In this document: positions 35,701 through 48,792 of the stretch, piece by piece | Numbering within the stretch: the stretch's first letter is position 1 | How the letters are laid out: every line of letters begins with the position of its first letter | Assembly: GCA_013400975.1 (NCBI GenBank) | Contig: WBMZ01009447.1 | Coordinates: 1-64,000, forward strand | Source: Atrichornis clamosus | Lineage: Eukaryota > Chordata > Aves > Passeriformes > Menuridae | Length of the DNA: 64,000 nucleotides | Reading direction: 5' to 3' | Made by a program: the position numbers and the translations under genes | The notes under the pieces: generated by a model | What the model saw: only the letters and a program-made list of their open reading frames with translations | Database searches by the model: none | What the model was told of the DNA's origin: nothing

Positions 35701-38203
35701 TTAGTTTACACACCTTCTGCCCTTTGAATTTTCAAGCTTACATGTCAATTTGTCACAGCAGTAGGACATACAATCTCTTAGCCCTTACTACATATAAATT
35801 AGAGTCCAGAAAAAATGTTTAAACTGGTTTTCCAGTCTTACCAGTGAAAGTTTACCCACAGCTTAAACCCTCTACAGCTATTAAGATTCCACAATTTCCT
35901 TTGAGAAACTATATCACAATCTAATAGAGCCCACCATAGGGAAATTCTCCTTATGTAATTGAGCCCACATTTGCTTAATATGTATTCTTTAGCTTGCAAA
36001 ATTAATAGATATGACTGTTGGTTGGGGGAGGTTAATCCTGTGTCTGTGTCATGCTTTCAGATTATAAATTAAGCACAAAAAGTGGAGAATTGATATATTT
36101 TGTTGGGGAAATATGATGCAATGTCTTGAACTTTGATGGCTTCTTTTGTTATTATTTGAAAACTCTGTTGGTTTCTCTCTTTGTAAGAAAGTACCCATAG
36201 AATCTGTACAGATTTGGAAGGATGATTAAGAAATACCAAGGTGATTTGACTCTTTTAATCCTTTCATCACTGCTGCAACAAGCAACATCATGTGCTTATG
36301 AATGTTTCCATGTCTTAACTTAAATAACTGAATGTGACTGTAGCTGAGTGTATTTAAATAGGAAATATAAATCCAGCGCTCTGAATAATGCTTGTATAAG
36401 TGCATAGATAGTTTAGCAGTAAGACATCAGACTAACTAATATGGCATTTTAAAGAGAGATTCAAGATCAGTACCCAACATAGCCCCCATTTTACCCGATT
36501 CTGTGTTTCAGATGTGCTTTTAAAATTGATGATGCACAAATGCCAAAACAACTTCTATTCAGTGTCAGAAGTATGACTATAAAAATCATTATTTTCTAAG
36601 AGGTACACACATTTACCCAGAAGCAGATTTTCAAAAGTGAATTCTAAGAGCAGACATACTGAAATTAGTTTCAGGTGTACAGGTCAGCAGGAGTAAAATT
36701 CACAAGGAAAACAAAAGCAGAAAAAATTGGTGGCAATATTTTCTTCCAGTTGCTTTAGTAGGATATGATCTGTCTTGATTATATCACAGGTTCTATCAGT
36801 TTTGTCACTTGGACTCTCCGGGTCTCTTCATCAACAAAATCATACTCTCCTGCTAACCCAAGGCTTGTTCTGCCCTGCTATGATTGTACTACAAGTTTCA
36901 GATATACCTTGTTGGACCTCTATTACTTGATGGATTGTAATGGATGGGTCTTGACAAATACTTAGTTCAAGCTTTTTCAAGAAGAGTTAAGAACAAAGAA
37001 AGGAACATGGATTCAAGTAGAGGAGGGAGACAGCACTTACTGAAATAAGAGAAATCTTCTCCACAGTAGTTTCTTCAAAGAAACATCTGAAAAGAGAATT
37101 TGCTATAAATACTACTGAAAGATAGCATGCAAATAAACCTGCTCACTCGGACTAAGCTGCAGCAGAACGTTGCATGCAACATTCTGAACTCCAAGAGCAA
37201 CAAAGATTTGTCTGTTTTAGTTCCTCCATGGTTTCTTAGCTTGAATACTTGCATATACTGATACTGCCATATTTTTCTTCCAAAAATATCACTCTTGAAA
37301 ACACCACATTCAGGTGCACCTGTACTAAGTAATGACACTACTTACCCTGCAAACCCTTGATGACACATTGGTCTATCCACTCCTGTTGAGATCTGTATTC
37401 CATTACTGCTACGCTAGAAGAATAGAAGAATATGGTACAAATTGAAAATGCAGAAGCATAGCTTTGATTATTTAAAATAAATGTGGGGAACAGATGAATT
37501 AGTTAAAACCAAACACGGATCAAATAAGGCATACAATTCTCTATGGTATAACCAAGGTCAACTTGTCCTCTTTCCCATAGTTGTAGTAATGAGTTAATAG
37601 AGAACAGGCTTTATGACATAAATTTCATATGCCATTATGCATCCCATGCAAAGAAAAAAAAAAAACCTCCTGCATTATCCAGAACTATTTAATGAACTTC
37701 AGATAGATAAAATAATATCAAACCCCATGAGTATATTGTCATGAAATTATGGAGAAGGAACAATCTTTTATCACTTATTAACTAGGATTATAAAGGTTAT
37801 TCCTAAATTCCAATACAGGTGATTTTATACTGGGAAATTTCTAAATGATTTTAGATTTTATATATAAAAACTAAAGGAGAAAGTGTTGTAAACCCTTATA
37901 AATATGCTTTGTCTGTCCGCTTTGTGAAAAGACAGATAATCTTAAATTACATGTCTGAATCCTCCAGTGTATATTGCATGGACATTGTTTGATCTCAGAC
38001 AGGACTTTTAATATCCCTACAGCTCAGTGTTCTTAAACAAAGATGAAGATTATTTCTATTTATTCTCATTGTAAGGAAAATATTCACTGAACAGAGACGT
38101 TATGAGATCCTACAATACCTAGTTCATCTGAAGTTTCCATGTGCTACTATGATATTGAATAATTTAACAGAAATTTTTTACATATTTAAGTCTAAATATG
38201 ATT
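32745..38203. other. AT-rich unique DNA
   Basis: About 5.5 kb without recognised repeats or genes. Low-complexity patches include an A/C-rich run at 33066-33118 and a T/G-rich run at about 33182-33215. Open frames such as 34706-35017 have no motif. Confidence 0.5.

Positions 38204-38229
<26 letters not shown>
38204..38229. repeat. (TA)13 microsatellite
   Basis: Thirteen perfect TA units run into a short CACACA tail. Likely length-variable. Confidence 0.95.
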
Positions 38230-38235
<6 letters not shown>

Positions 38236-40711
38236 GCTTGTTAAATGTGATCGCTCAAGTAGATGTGGAAAGTAAATAAAAACTAAGCCTATAGCGTAAT
38301 TTCAGATGACTTTATCATGTCTAAATATATCTAGCATCAACTTTTATGCTGTTGAACATACTTAAGCAAAGGGAAACTTCAAAATGCTCAGAAATAGCAT
38401 AATTATGCTCTTTGATCAAGCCTTGAAGGAGCAAATATAAACTGACTGATACCACTTGAAAGTCCTACTGAACAGTCAACATCTAATATTATGCAATATT
38501 TCTTGGTAGCATAAAAAAGAAGAGTGAAAGGTTCAGATTGTTATCTGAAAAGGATACATACAGACCACAGATTATTTTGTTTGATTGTTTATTTTGCTGT
38601 TTGTTTTTATTATCTTGCTTTATAAAGTAACAAGAAAGGAATACAATGGTTTTAGGAACCGTCTAGGTTGGGGGAAGAGAAAGGGGCATGTTCCTGATCT
38701 TCCTGCTATTGTGAGTCATTTTTCTTTGTTTATGCAAAGCAGCTTGGTGTAATTTGCTTGAAATCCTGCTAACAGTTGAAAAAACTCAAATATTACTACT
38801 TCAGGCTGCCAAATATGATCACTGATGTCTTGCAGTTGTCACTTATTAACTTGTCAAGCTTTTGTCTTTCTTGCTATAGGGCCAGGGGTTGGTCTCCCAA
38901 GGGAAGAAGGGCTCATTTCTATGCCCTAAATGCACAGATTTGCTGAGCTTTGCATTTCTGTAGTCTAGGTAACCCTGAGAATTTGTGTTAAAGATAGTCT
39001 GAATGTCTGCTGTTAGCAGTCACACATTTGGCCACATAGACTGTGAGACTTCCTAAAAAGAATGTCCTAATTAAACTTTGAAATTACATTCTTGTCTACA
39101 CTGATTTGCTTTTTCCTTCTTTAATTTGCTTTCCTATTTTTCTTACTAGTTTTAAATTAGACTTTTATTTGTCTAAATAACTAGTAGTATTATCTTTAGA
39201 TCTAATCAATCTAGTCCCATAGCAAGTAATAGAACTATAAAATTGGACTAAATAATTGCCTTGTAGCTTATCATTATATACATATGTTCATGAAAATACT
39301 ATTATTAGAAATTACAATGCCATATGAGACCATTTTTTTATCTTGTTATTTCATGGATGAGTGTCAAATCTAAGTTTTATCACATGCATTAGTGAGTAAT
39401 TGTAATTGAAAATGTTGTATGTTTTGCTTTGTAATATAACTCCGGTCTATCTGCAGAACTCTGACTATGGTTTTACATACTTTGGTGTGCCAAAAACTTT
39501 ACTCCGAAAATCACCTTCATGTTGGAAACTTTTGCAACACTTATTTTCTTGTACTTCATGCAATCAAAAGTCTTGCCATCAGTTATAAAAAATGTGTGTT
39601 CTTGAGCAGGCTAGGTTGAAATAAAATCCCAGTGCAGACAAAACAGTTTAAAGTTTTCACTACAAACATGCAAGCAGGTCAAGGAAAATTGAAAACTTCC
39701 CTTTAGCCCTTAACTGAACTTATGAATCATGTAAGAATTACATTTTTCCTAGTCTTCAGTAAAATTTGACATTGTGAATAACTCATATTGAGAATACACT
39801 TTTTCTTCTCTCACAGAGACAACACAGGTGGATAGATTTAGATAAGAAAAACTTCCCAAATGAAGTAGAAACTCATGTATGTCCTTCTCACAGTTGAGGT
39901 CATAGTCCAAATTATAAACTGTAGTAATATGATGGCCCTGTCCATGTCTTTTGGCCGGTTGTTAGTACTGTAAAGCTAAAGGGCAATTTGTCGTGATTAC
40001 TGTTTTCTAATCAAAAAAGTGCAATGAGTGGAAAAAAGGAATGTTTGAGGTCAGGATTAAGGACTGTTAACAAAGATCACAGAGGCTAGAGATCTGGAAT
40101 AGCAGGTGTTGCCACATCAGCTAATGACTGAATCACAATGTCTAGTTTGTGTGTAATCTGTAGTAGAAAGACAGCAAAGATGCCCAGACCTCATGACAGT
40201 TTAACAGTTATACTTAAAGAGTTCTCTTAAGGATTGTCAGAGTTTGAGCAAAATAAGATTCCTATCTCTAATAGTTGAAGCAATCTTTAATCAGTTTTAT
40301 AAAGATAATGTTCATATTCAATTTAAAATTATAAAATAAATTTAATAGAGCTTGTAACTAAATCTTTCACACCTGCCTTGCTAAAATCTTTTATTATGAA
40401 AGATTAGTAAGGATGGAAGAGAGAAGTGAGGAGCTTTGATCGATCAGAATGAATTTTGATCTCAGAATTAAATGTCACCCCATACAAAAATTTGTGTCTA
40501 CACACTTCTATGTCTATTCAAAATATATCTGTACATTACAAAAAGGGAAAACAAAACAAAACCAAACAACATTTTTGGGTTTTATAAGTGAAAGTCCCTG
40601 ATTATTGCAGATCCATTCCATTTTGAAAACCTTAGCTTTCTTTTTTTCCTTGCTTTTTTCTTGCTTATTTCCCAATGATACTAACTAATGCTTTTCCTCC
40701 TTTTTCTGCAG
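38230..40711. other. AT-rich unique DNA leading to a strong splice acceptor
   Basis: No gene or transposon is recognised until the pyrimidine-rich acceptor at 40640-40711. Confidence 0.45.
40679..40711 (+). other. Strong splice acceptor with perfect TACTAAC branch site
   Basis: TACTAAC (40679-40685) lies 27 bases before the AG at 40710-40711, separated by the pyrimidine-rich stretch CTTTTCCTCCTTTTTCTGCAG. Branch sequence, spacing and tract all match consensus, making this the best acceptor I saw. Whether it is used depends on the weak donor that follows. Confidence 0.4.
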
Positions 40712-40750
40712 AAGTTTGTAAGAACTACTTCTACGTGGCATAAGGAAAAA
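40712..40750 (+). CDS. Possible 39-nt exon (phase 0 to 0), unassigned
   Basis: After the strong acceptor the frame AAG TTT GTA... reads KFVRTTSTWHKEK up to a mediocre donor AAA|GTAACT at 40751. The frame stays open for 27 codons. If spliced to 48,684 it would join in phase. The donor is weak and short pseudo-exons are common. An alternative donor at 40718 (GTAAGA) would leave only 6 bases. I do not recognise the peptide. Confidence 0.13.
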
Positions 40751-41585
40751 GTAACTGTAGTCAAAGTGGCATGGCTTTTCACTAGAATGTATTGAAAATA
40801 CATGAAGAACTTGAATCTGTAGGATTTTTTTAGCATTATTTTGCTGACAGATATGTCAAGGCCCACTGTTGAGAGGGAGGAAGATTAGAAAAATAAGAAA
40901 GAAGAAAAAACAATCCTACTTTTAAAATAAAAATTATAGAAAAATACTGATACAAATTGCTTAAGGATGTTGTGGATTTTAGATGTGAAAGTTTTATAAG
41001 TTCACATAGATAGGCATCATCACAGTTGTAAAAAAATGTATGCTTATCACTCCTTCCAAAACATGTAGAAAATGCATCAGATGGCTTTTACAGATAACAG
41101 TTTGATCACTCCCTTTATAGGGCTGTTTTCCTCTGCTCTATTGAAAATTGTCCACAACATTTTTTTACTTTGCTTAGCAAGAGACTCTTTAATGACAGAA
41201 CATGGCGACATTGACTCATGTTTTACCAGTGGTTTGAAGTAGGTTGGCTTTTTGTGTATGGTGATTCATGCATTTGAAGAAGATCATATGCCAAAGTATT
41301 CCAAGTAAATTTTCAGATTCACTGGAATTGTCTCCATGTTAATTATTTTCTTTTGACATTTAGGTAATTTTGTATTGCAAAAACAAAATGTAAGACTTTG
41401 AGCTTAAAGGGCTTGTTTTACTTTTAAAGATATTTTTCAAGGGTGAGTTTTTTCAACCTCAGTAATGAAACTTGCCTTCTCAGATCTACTGTAACACATT
41501 TTGCATGAAGACAATTAGAAAATTTTTTTCTTTCCCAAAATGTTCCAGGATTTTACTTTCTTTCTAGTCTATTTTTATGCTGTGT
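40751..41585. other. AT-rich unique DNA
   Basis: No gene or repeat is recognised. Confidence 0.45.
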
Positions 41586-41692
41586 GGTTTGGGGGTTTTT
41601 ACTCATTTGTTTGTTTGGGATTTTTTTTTTTTGGTGGAGGGTTTTTTTTTTTCTGGTTTTTTTTTGTGTGTTTTTTTGTATTTTCACTAAAA
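41586..41692. repeat. T/G-rich low-complexity tract
   Basis: Runs of 7-13 T alternate with G-rich words (GGGGG, GGTGGAGGG, GTGTG) and the tract contains almost no A or C. Strong strand asymmetry. It produces the F/W/G-rich open frame at 41540-41836, which is not a gene. Confidence 0.9.
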
Positions 41693-43099
41693 TTTGGTAA
41701 TTTTTTTTTAAATTTTCTCTGCAAGATTTTTCTTCTCAATTTATTTTCTCTGTCAAAGTCAGTTTGGCCTGCACTAGTGTATTTACACATTTTGAGTCAT
41801 TTTTTTAAATCTAGTAATTTAATTAATAGAATTTGATGAGTTTTTATTTCAAGGGAAAACAGAAAAACAAAGAACCCAACAATGAGAAAAAAGCCCCCAC
41901 CATGGTACAGGATAGAAAATGTTTTAACAAACACTTCAGGCTTCAAACCTAATGCAAGCCCAATTAACACACAGTGTGTTTGGCTTACTAAAATATTTTA
42001 GGATGTCAGGATTTAAGTTGTGGAATGTAGACTAAAGAATTCTCTATTAAAAAGACAAAGTTGCAAGAAAAAATGCAATACCATGTTCCAGAGGTGCTCC
42101 AGGTGACTAAGAGAGTGACAATGTGATAGGCCATAGATCAGAGTTTCACAAATATAACTTTTTGCCTTTTTTAATTACATGTATAAACTGGACCTTTATT
42201 TATGAAGGAAATGGGTAAGAGGAGCTTTTCAGTTCTTTTTAGGTCTTGTCTTTATGTTCTTCCATGATTTCTTTTGCTAGTAAAAGCTCTAGTTTATATC
42301 TTTATGAGGAGAAAACCATTCTAAAAAGGGAAAGTTTTAAAATATGTCCCTACTTACTTTTTTTTTCTGAAGTCCAAGAATGCACCTGAATGCAACAAAT
42401 GGGATTTAATGAAGAATTGAGAATTAGGATGACACTTTGGATAACTATTCTTAATATGTCAATAGTAATATCAATTAAAAAACTTTGAAATTAGCTCATA
42501 TGCTCTGTCTGGAAGCTGCATTTCTGTATTTTTCTACCTGAATTATACAATCTATAGCACCTCATATGTAGTTGTATAAAATACTATCTTGCTATTTAAA
42601 ACAAACTAGCAACTTGTTCCATGTGATAGAGAAATAAATAGGCCAGCTAGACATCAGCAGGAAGATGGAAAAAAACCACAAACTACAAAATATCTTATTT
42701 GTATTATAATAAAAAATACTTGGAGTTCACAGCTGGCATGTCTGGTCCTTTTCACAGTGTCTCAGTGACAGTCATAGTGAAAAAGAAATGTTTTAATAAG
42801 GAGATGTGGAGGACAGTCGGATTTAGGAAGAAGTTTAGATAAGCTTTACAACTGAAATAGAGGTAAAGCAAACAATTAAAAATATTTCATAAAAACCCCA
42901 AGGAAACAAATAAACAAATCCCCCCACAGAAAACCATAACCAAACAACTCTGTGTTATTAAGTCGTATTGAATATATTCAGAAACATTTTTTACTTTTCA
43001 AAGATTTCAAAGCGTTATCTTTAATGAAATGGACTATCATTATATCTATACCTATTGCTGCTGTGAAAGTATAGAGCTTCAAGTAGATTGTACCCCACT
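41693..43099. other. AT-rich unique DNA
   Basis: No gene or interspersed repeat is recognised. Confidence 0.5.
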
Positions 43100-43620
43100 G
43101 AGCTTATGTATGGCTAAACAGAGGCTTTTCCTTCCTGTGATTCAGTGGTACTGAGAAACTTAAACGAGGAGCCCTGATGTCCAAATCACTTCTCTCTTCT
43201 TTTCACAGTAATTCCTTTTGACCTGTCCAGAATTAATTACCATCTGTCTAATGCTACCTTCCTAGCTGAAGGTGAACTATCAGCAACAACATGGAGGCTA
43301 CAATAATGCCTACCAGCAGATTTCATTGGGCTATCTCCAGATTGACAGGGTCCCATCTGCTTTGTGAGGACCTGTTACAACAAACTCAGGTGCTCCCTTA
43401 ATGACCTGACATAACTATTTAAAGAGATGTTTATGATTGTAATATATTGCTCTCTCTTAATTACAGCAGCAGGGATTAACTGTCTGGTCTCATGCGATTT
43501 GTTTTTCTTGCCTCAGCCTTCTTACCTACTTCTTCAGTTTATAAATTATACCGCATTAGATTCCCTTAGATCAATCCAAGTTAAGATATGGTGCTTAAAA
43601 GAGTATAAGTTTTGATTTCT
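43100..43620. promoter_or_regulatory. Candidate conserved non-coding element with homeobox cores
   Basis: Balanced, complex sequence with repeated TAATTA-type homeodomain cores (near 43230 and 43458) and few homopolymers. It overlaps an exon-like segment at 43209-43271. It could be an enhancer, an exon with its flanks, or ordinary unique DNA. Confidence 0.22.
43209..43271 (+). CDS. Possible 63-nt exon (phase 1 to 1), unassigned
   Basis: A strong acceptor (CTCTCTTCTTTTCACAG) and a fair donor (GAAG|GTGAAC at 43272) enclose a frame reading IPFDLSRINYHLSNATFLAE. The other two frames stop at once. The exon would be phase-symmetric. Its phase does not fit directly between the candidates at 40,712 and 48,684, so either an extra exon is needed or it is a decoy. 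I do not recognise the peptide. Confidence 0.13.
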
Positions 43621-45449
43621 TGCATGAATACACACCAGAATGCCAGTGGTCCTCTTCTCTCCCTAATAAACTGCATGAGAAATTTTACTGTCCTGAACCC
43701 AGTTTGGATGCTATTGAACACATGGAGAAGAGAGGAAATTGTCATTTGAAACTGTGAATGAAGTTGTTTTCTTCAACATCCTCATTTTACCTGAGTTGGT
43801 GAACCATCTTCAGATTAGAGTTACTCAAAAAACTATAAAGTCATTTAGTAATCTCAGATCACAGGTGAAGGAAGAAAATATGAAGTCCAGTATTGCAGAG
43901 AACAGAAATTATAATGCTTAAGTGAAACATCAAACCAATCCCTATCATCCAGATGGAGATTTTGCACTTTTAGTATATAATTCATAGGATGGTATCCCCT
44001 AATTTGCACACTTATCTCCATAATTTCTGTGGTTATAAAGGGATGTTAAGATGACTGGATATCTACAACAGAGATGTCTACATGTGAGCTACATGTATAT
44101 GAGCTCAATAACACTTTTCTTCCTTTCAAGAAATCCATGGTTTGAATTTATTGAAGATTCATCATTCCACTGACCAGTCAGTTATGATGAGTGAAAAGAA
44201 GTGCTTGCAGGCCATTTAGCAAATGCAAAGTTGAAGGTGACCCGTTGAAGGAATTTCACTCATTTTGGATGCTAAGTACAGCTTTTTGCTCCTAATTTCT
44301 TTTTAGCTTCAGCGTTGGAATATTTTATGTTCTCAGACAGGGAGAGCTGAGAGAGACATAGAGAAATACAGTCAAGATATCTAATCATCAACTTAGAAAA
44401 TATATGTTATAGGAACTCTCTGACCAATTTCCTTCACTTCCTACTTTGCCATTTCTGCCACATGACAGTACTGGTACCTCTCTGAAACCACTTCCATAGT
44501 GACCTGATTCTAAGATAGTTATTCCATTGGGGTCAGAAATTGCCCCAGAATTACTATCCATTAGTCACTTTTTTCAATGATAAACCCATTGATAACTTTA
44601 AACTCACAGTTCCTTTCATCCTGCAGATCTACAAGCATGGCTTCTGATACAGCTGGAATATAAACAAAGGCTATTGCTTAGAGCCTGTGGGACTCCACAC
44701 GAGATTCCCAACATCTTCATGAATTGCCAGACACACACAAGTCATCCATGGGATACCTGTGAAATTAATACATTGACGTAATGTGAGAAAGAAAAAGTGT
44801 CCCTAGCTTATGTTTGCTCTGGAATTGCTCTTTGAATGCAGTATAAACTTTACCTCTAAGTCTAAGCAAATGAAATTTAGCCAAATTTGAAGCAGTCATA
44901 GTGCAGAGAAAGGAAATTAATATTTTTTTCTCTGTCCTAGTAGCATAGTAGGTTAATTCAAGCAGCATTGATTGGAAAGCCAAGCATTAAAAATATGTCA
45001 TAGTATCATGCAATACTTCCTTTATGTATCATAAAAAAAGAAATCAAAAATTGTCTTCAATTTTCCTTGTGTAATCAAACTGAAATATAGATCTTTACAT
45101 GAGTCTTTATCTGACTGTATCAGTGTCTCTTACATGATACACTCAGACCTTTAGCCTTCGTGTTTGGAATAAGCATAACTTGTGCCAAGGTCCTTCACAA
45201 ACCAGTCTGTTTCATATTTAGAGTGTCAAAGAGGCCTGTCTCCGTTATACTGATTCTGTCTCATAAACAAAGTCCTGTTGTGAGTATCAACATTCACATT
45301 TTTATGTAGATGTGTGCACTCATTTGAGATTATGGATCTCCGAACTCAGCTGCAGCAGCAAGACTGCCAGCACTGGTACACCTTAATGATAGAATGTGTC
45401 TATTATAGGTCACCTTTTCCCTCCGCATATTTAAAAACACCCTTAAATT
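43621..45449. other. Unique DNA without recognised genes
   Basis: No transposon is recognised. Complexity is higher than in the 22-31 kb region and there are few simple repeats. Confidence 0.45.
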
Positions 45450-46700
45450 AATTTCTATTTCTGCAGGATTTATCATTCTTCTAGATCTAGTTAAGGTACA
45501 CGGATTAGCCTAATAGGAGAAATTATCTCATTAGATAGTCTTAATCTTCTTTCAAGAAAGTGTCTTTAACTATAGTCTCTTTAGGAGATGGAGAGAGGAA
45601 GCAAAGAAACAAAAGTGTAAAACTATTTATTAGGCCTCAAAGGATCAATAGTCTTTCATTTTGTGTGCTTGTGATTAACTTGTCTGTCTGACATTTTAAT
45701 TGAGACAAAGTCTAAAATCCTCTGACCCTCTTTTATATTGGCTCTGTGATATCTTTTAGGTGTCAATTAAAAAAGTGTTCTCATCATAGGCAGAGAGAAA
45801 GAGAAATGAAAGAGATGAAACATGTGTGAGTGTAACTTTCTTATAATCCTATAATCAGAGAGACAAATTAGCCTTACGAGGAGACAAAGTGAGAAGGGAC
45901 ATCTGTACAACACAAAAATATAAAGGCACTGGTATTTCATTAGAGTTTATTAGCTGCAAGGAAATGGAGCGTGAGAGAAAAGCTCGGCTTTGTTTAGAAG
46001 AGGAAGTCAGTCATTTATTATTCCAAGCCTTATACTCTCAAAATGTTTGCAATCTCGAATTCACCTTTCCCATCCAATTCAACCCTAGAAACCTTGTAAA
46101 AAATGTTACTTCACATTATTTTGCATGTGTTTATCCAAAGTCTCTACCTGACGCTGTCTCTCAGAGAAAGAAGAAACTGTTACACTTATTTGTCAATAGA
46201 AAAACTATTTCCCTCTAACAAGATTATTCCCTCTCTATCCCATTCACTTTAATCCAAATGAGTTTCTGAGACTTTCTGCTCATCTCCCATAGCAACAAGA
46301 CATAATTGATATGATATATCAGTATGTTACTGGTCTTAACTAGGGATCAAACTTGCTTGAGTCAGGTGAACTTGGGGAAGCACTGACTGAATACAGGATT
46401 CTTTATTACAAAGGTGCCAGCCAAATGATCAGATTAAATTCCCTCAAGCCATTTTCTTCGTAAATTGCAACTTAGGTATAATAATTAGACTCCTCAATTT
46501 CAGCTGGCACACCTTTTAGGACTGGACCAGATGATGCCCCAGATGGCACAAAGTTAATCTCACACATTCAGGCTGGGTCCCAGAAGGTGTAATCCAGGCT
46601 AAATTCTAATGTTATGCTCATAATTCCTGACACGGACACTATCAAATTATATCTGATTTGTTTGCCTAAGAGAAAGAGAAGCCAGCCATGGAGTGTCTCC
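45450..46700. promoter_or_regulatory. Cluster of candidate conserved non-coding blocks
   Basis: Two blocks, 45450-46230 and 46370-46690, have many developmental-factor-like words (TAATTA/ATTAG, GATTA, TCAATTAA, CAGATGGCAC E-box) and almost no low-complexity sequence. A 109-codon plus frame at 45889-46218 has no motif and I do not call it. The evidence is texture only. Confidence 0.25.
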
Positions 46701-48683
46701 TCACAGGTGAGGTTTAGACATATTTGCCTACAGTGTGAAAGAAAGAAGTCGTTAGTGAAAGACTATCTGAATTTCTGCAACTCATAGGTGAAACATTTGG
46801 AAAGAGCCTGTATGGCTAATTAATGTTATGTTTTTATAACAAAATAACTGGTATATTTTGGCTACTGAATGTTTTATATATTTTTGTCTAAACATTGACA
46901 TCTCTTGATAAGAATTTTTTATATGTCCAAATATAATTTTTTTTAAGATCTCATTCACATTACAGTTAGGAGTTTTACATATTTTGTATTCTAAGCTCCT
47001 CCTAGACTCACAGGACAGCTTGTATCTCTACCATGTCAAAATACAAAAGTCTAAATATCACATCTTATAGAGCTTTCTGACTGCCTTAAAAATTTATCTT
47101 ATTCTGGAACAGGTTTTTTTTTTTTTGATGCTACTATAGGAGGGAGCTTCAGAAAAAAGTCTTTTTAACCAGTCTTTCAAAAACTCTGGATACCCAAAAT
47201 CATCAATTGCCATTATGCTTGGTTTCAATAAGCAGCTTGTAAAAACTATATGCACTTCCTTGACTTAGTTGCTTTCATGAAATTTGTGTATTAATTAATA
47301 TATTAAATTATTATGAAAAGTAAGTTTCAAAGTAGGAAGTGCTTCAGGTTGAAACAATAATGTATTACGAAGAGGGAAAGGGTAAGAGTCAGTATGAGTT
47401 ATTTGTTATTCAATTAAATGGAGAAGGTGAGACCTTCTTAAAATATGTTCCTCATGCTACTCCATGGCACACCTACAAGCTGGAGATATTGTGACAGTTT
47501 GAGACCTGTCCTTCCTTTTTTATTAATTAAAGGCTAAAGATCTTTATTCTCATTATATACACATCGAATAGACTGCTGAAACCACATGGATCAAGAGAGT
47601 TGCTTTTAAGCATCTAAAGGCAATCAAAAAACTTTAGTATTCAGGAAGAGATTGGGGTACATGCTTAAACCCCAACAGTGTCAATGTGTGCATCCCTTGG
47701 ATTTGTTTATCAGTTGTAAGGAAGATTGACTGCACATGCAGAAATTTGATATCCTGAATAAGATTAAGTGCCATGAAAGAATGACTTATATAGCAGCACT
47801 TGATTAATCCCTTCCACAGTGGAAAGGTCTTTTCTTTTTTTCAGACAAACTCTTCCTTTGATGACAGATCAACTATAGCAGACTTGTCTCAGCTGCATGA
47901 TCTCTTTTGCCAGTAAAAAAAAATAAAACATGCTTATTCAGCAAGATGTTGCATTCTGAAAATAGTTATGCCACATATGACATAAATCTATTGAACTTTT
48001 TGGTAGTAGAATGAAATTAAATATGTGAGAGATGTGTGAGTTTCTCTTAAGAGAAACAATATGGTTTCTTGTAACTACCTGCAGTATGGACAGATCAATG
48101 AATATCTTAAAGATCCCAGTGACCTGAAGTTATTGTTGGATATATTATTAACTCCAGTTCCAAAGATTTTCTGTTGTCTCCACTGATGCCAGAAGCTTCA
48201 GGGGCTAGACAAGAGTCCCTTTCAAATTTAATATCGTCTTTAGCCTTTCATGCACCAGCTGTGAAAATCAATTAGCCTTGGTGAAAATAAGCTGCTGTAT
48301 GTTCTCAATAACGAAAAATACCAACTGTGCTCTGGTGATATTCTCTGTCTGTAAGGAGAAGAATGGTGCTTCGGAATTTCTTTCTCACATTTTTTTCTAC
48401 ATAGAGTTGCATTTTTACTTCTGTTTTTGAAAGTTACCAGATGTGCCATATAGATTAACACAGGACAGTGCTTAAAAAGGCAAGAAAGCTATACTGTAGC
48501 CCAGTCCTGACATTTGTGATTCCCTAAGGCTAATATGAAGCCAGCTGTCAAAGTAAAAAGCATCTGATTGAGTGCCAAAGTTGACTTACACTAATTCCTT
48601 TATAATATTATGATGTCCGGCAATTCCTTGGGAATTTACAAGCTGTCCCCTTACAAATGTCTTCTGCTTCTTTCTTTGCTTAG
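46701..48683. other. AT-rich unique DNA
   Basis: No gene or transposon is recognised. The 47820-48680 stretch is ordinary intron-like DNA upstream of the exon candidate. Confidence 0.45.
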
Positions 48684-48792
48684 GAGAACAAGATAGCAGC
48701 TTCGAACTTCAGAATATTGAAGGCAATGTTTGAAGAAGATGAGAAGGATCTCAGTCTGTGCATTGATTACAGCTTTATAGACAAAGAGAAAG
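48684..48792 (+). CDS. Probable exon A of an unidentified spliced gene (109 nt)
   Basis: The upstream tract CTTCTGCTTCTTTCTTTGCT ends in TAG and opens frame GAG AAC AAG. In that frame the TAG of the acceptor is the stop just before, so the frame starts exactly at the splice border. It reads 36 codons including MFEEDEKDLSLCIDY and SFIDKEK, then meets AAAG|GTGAAT, a reasonable donor at 48793. The frame stops soon after in the intron (TAA at 48805). The peptide is acidic with a mixed hydrophobic pattern and looks more protein-like than any other short frame here. It would end in phase 1. I cannot assign a family. A chance pseudo-exon remains possible. Confidence 0.33.

Noticed and set aside
39120..39200. 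Strong pyrimidine tract with TTACTAG acceptor
   Set aside because: All three frames stop within a few codons and no donor follows.
41540..41836. 98-codon F/W/G-rich frame resembling a membrane protein
   Set aside because: Created by the T/G low-complexity tract. Apparent hydrophobicity is due to TTT and TGG codons.
45889..46218. 109-codon plus frame as a gene
   Set aside because: No start context, splice border or recognisable motif; it lies in a block that looks regulatory.
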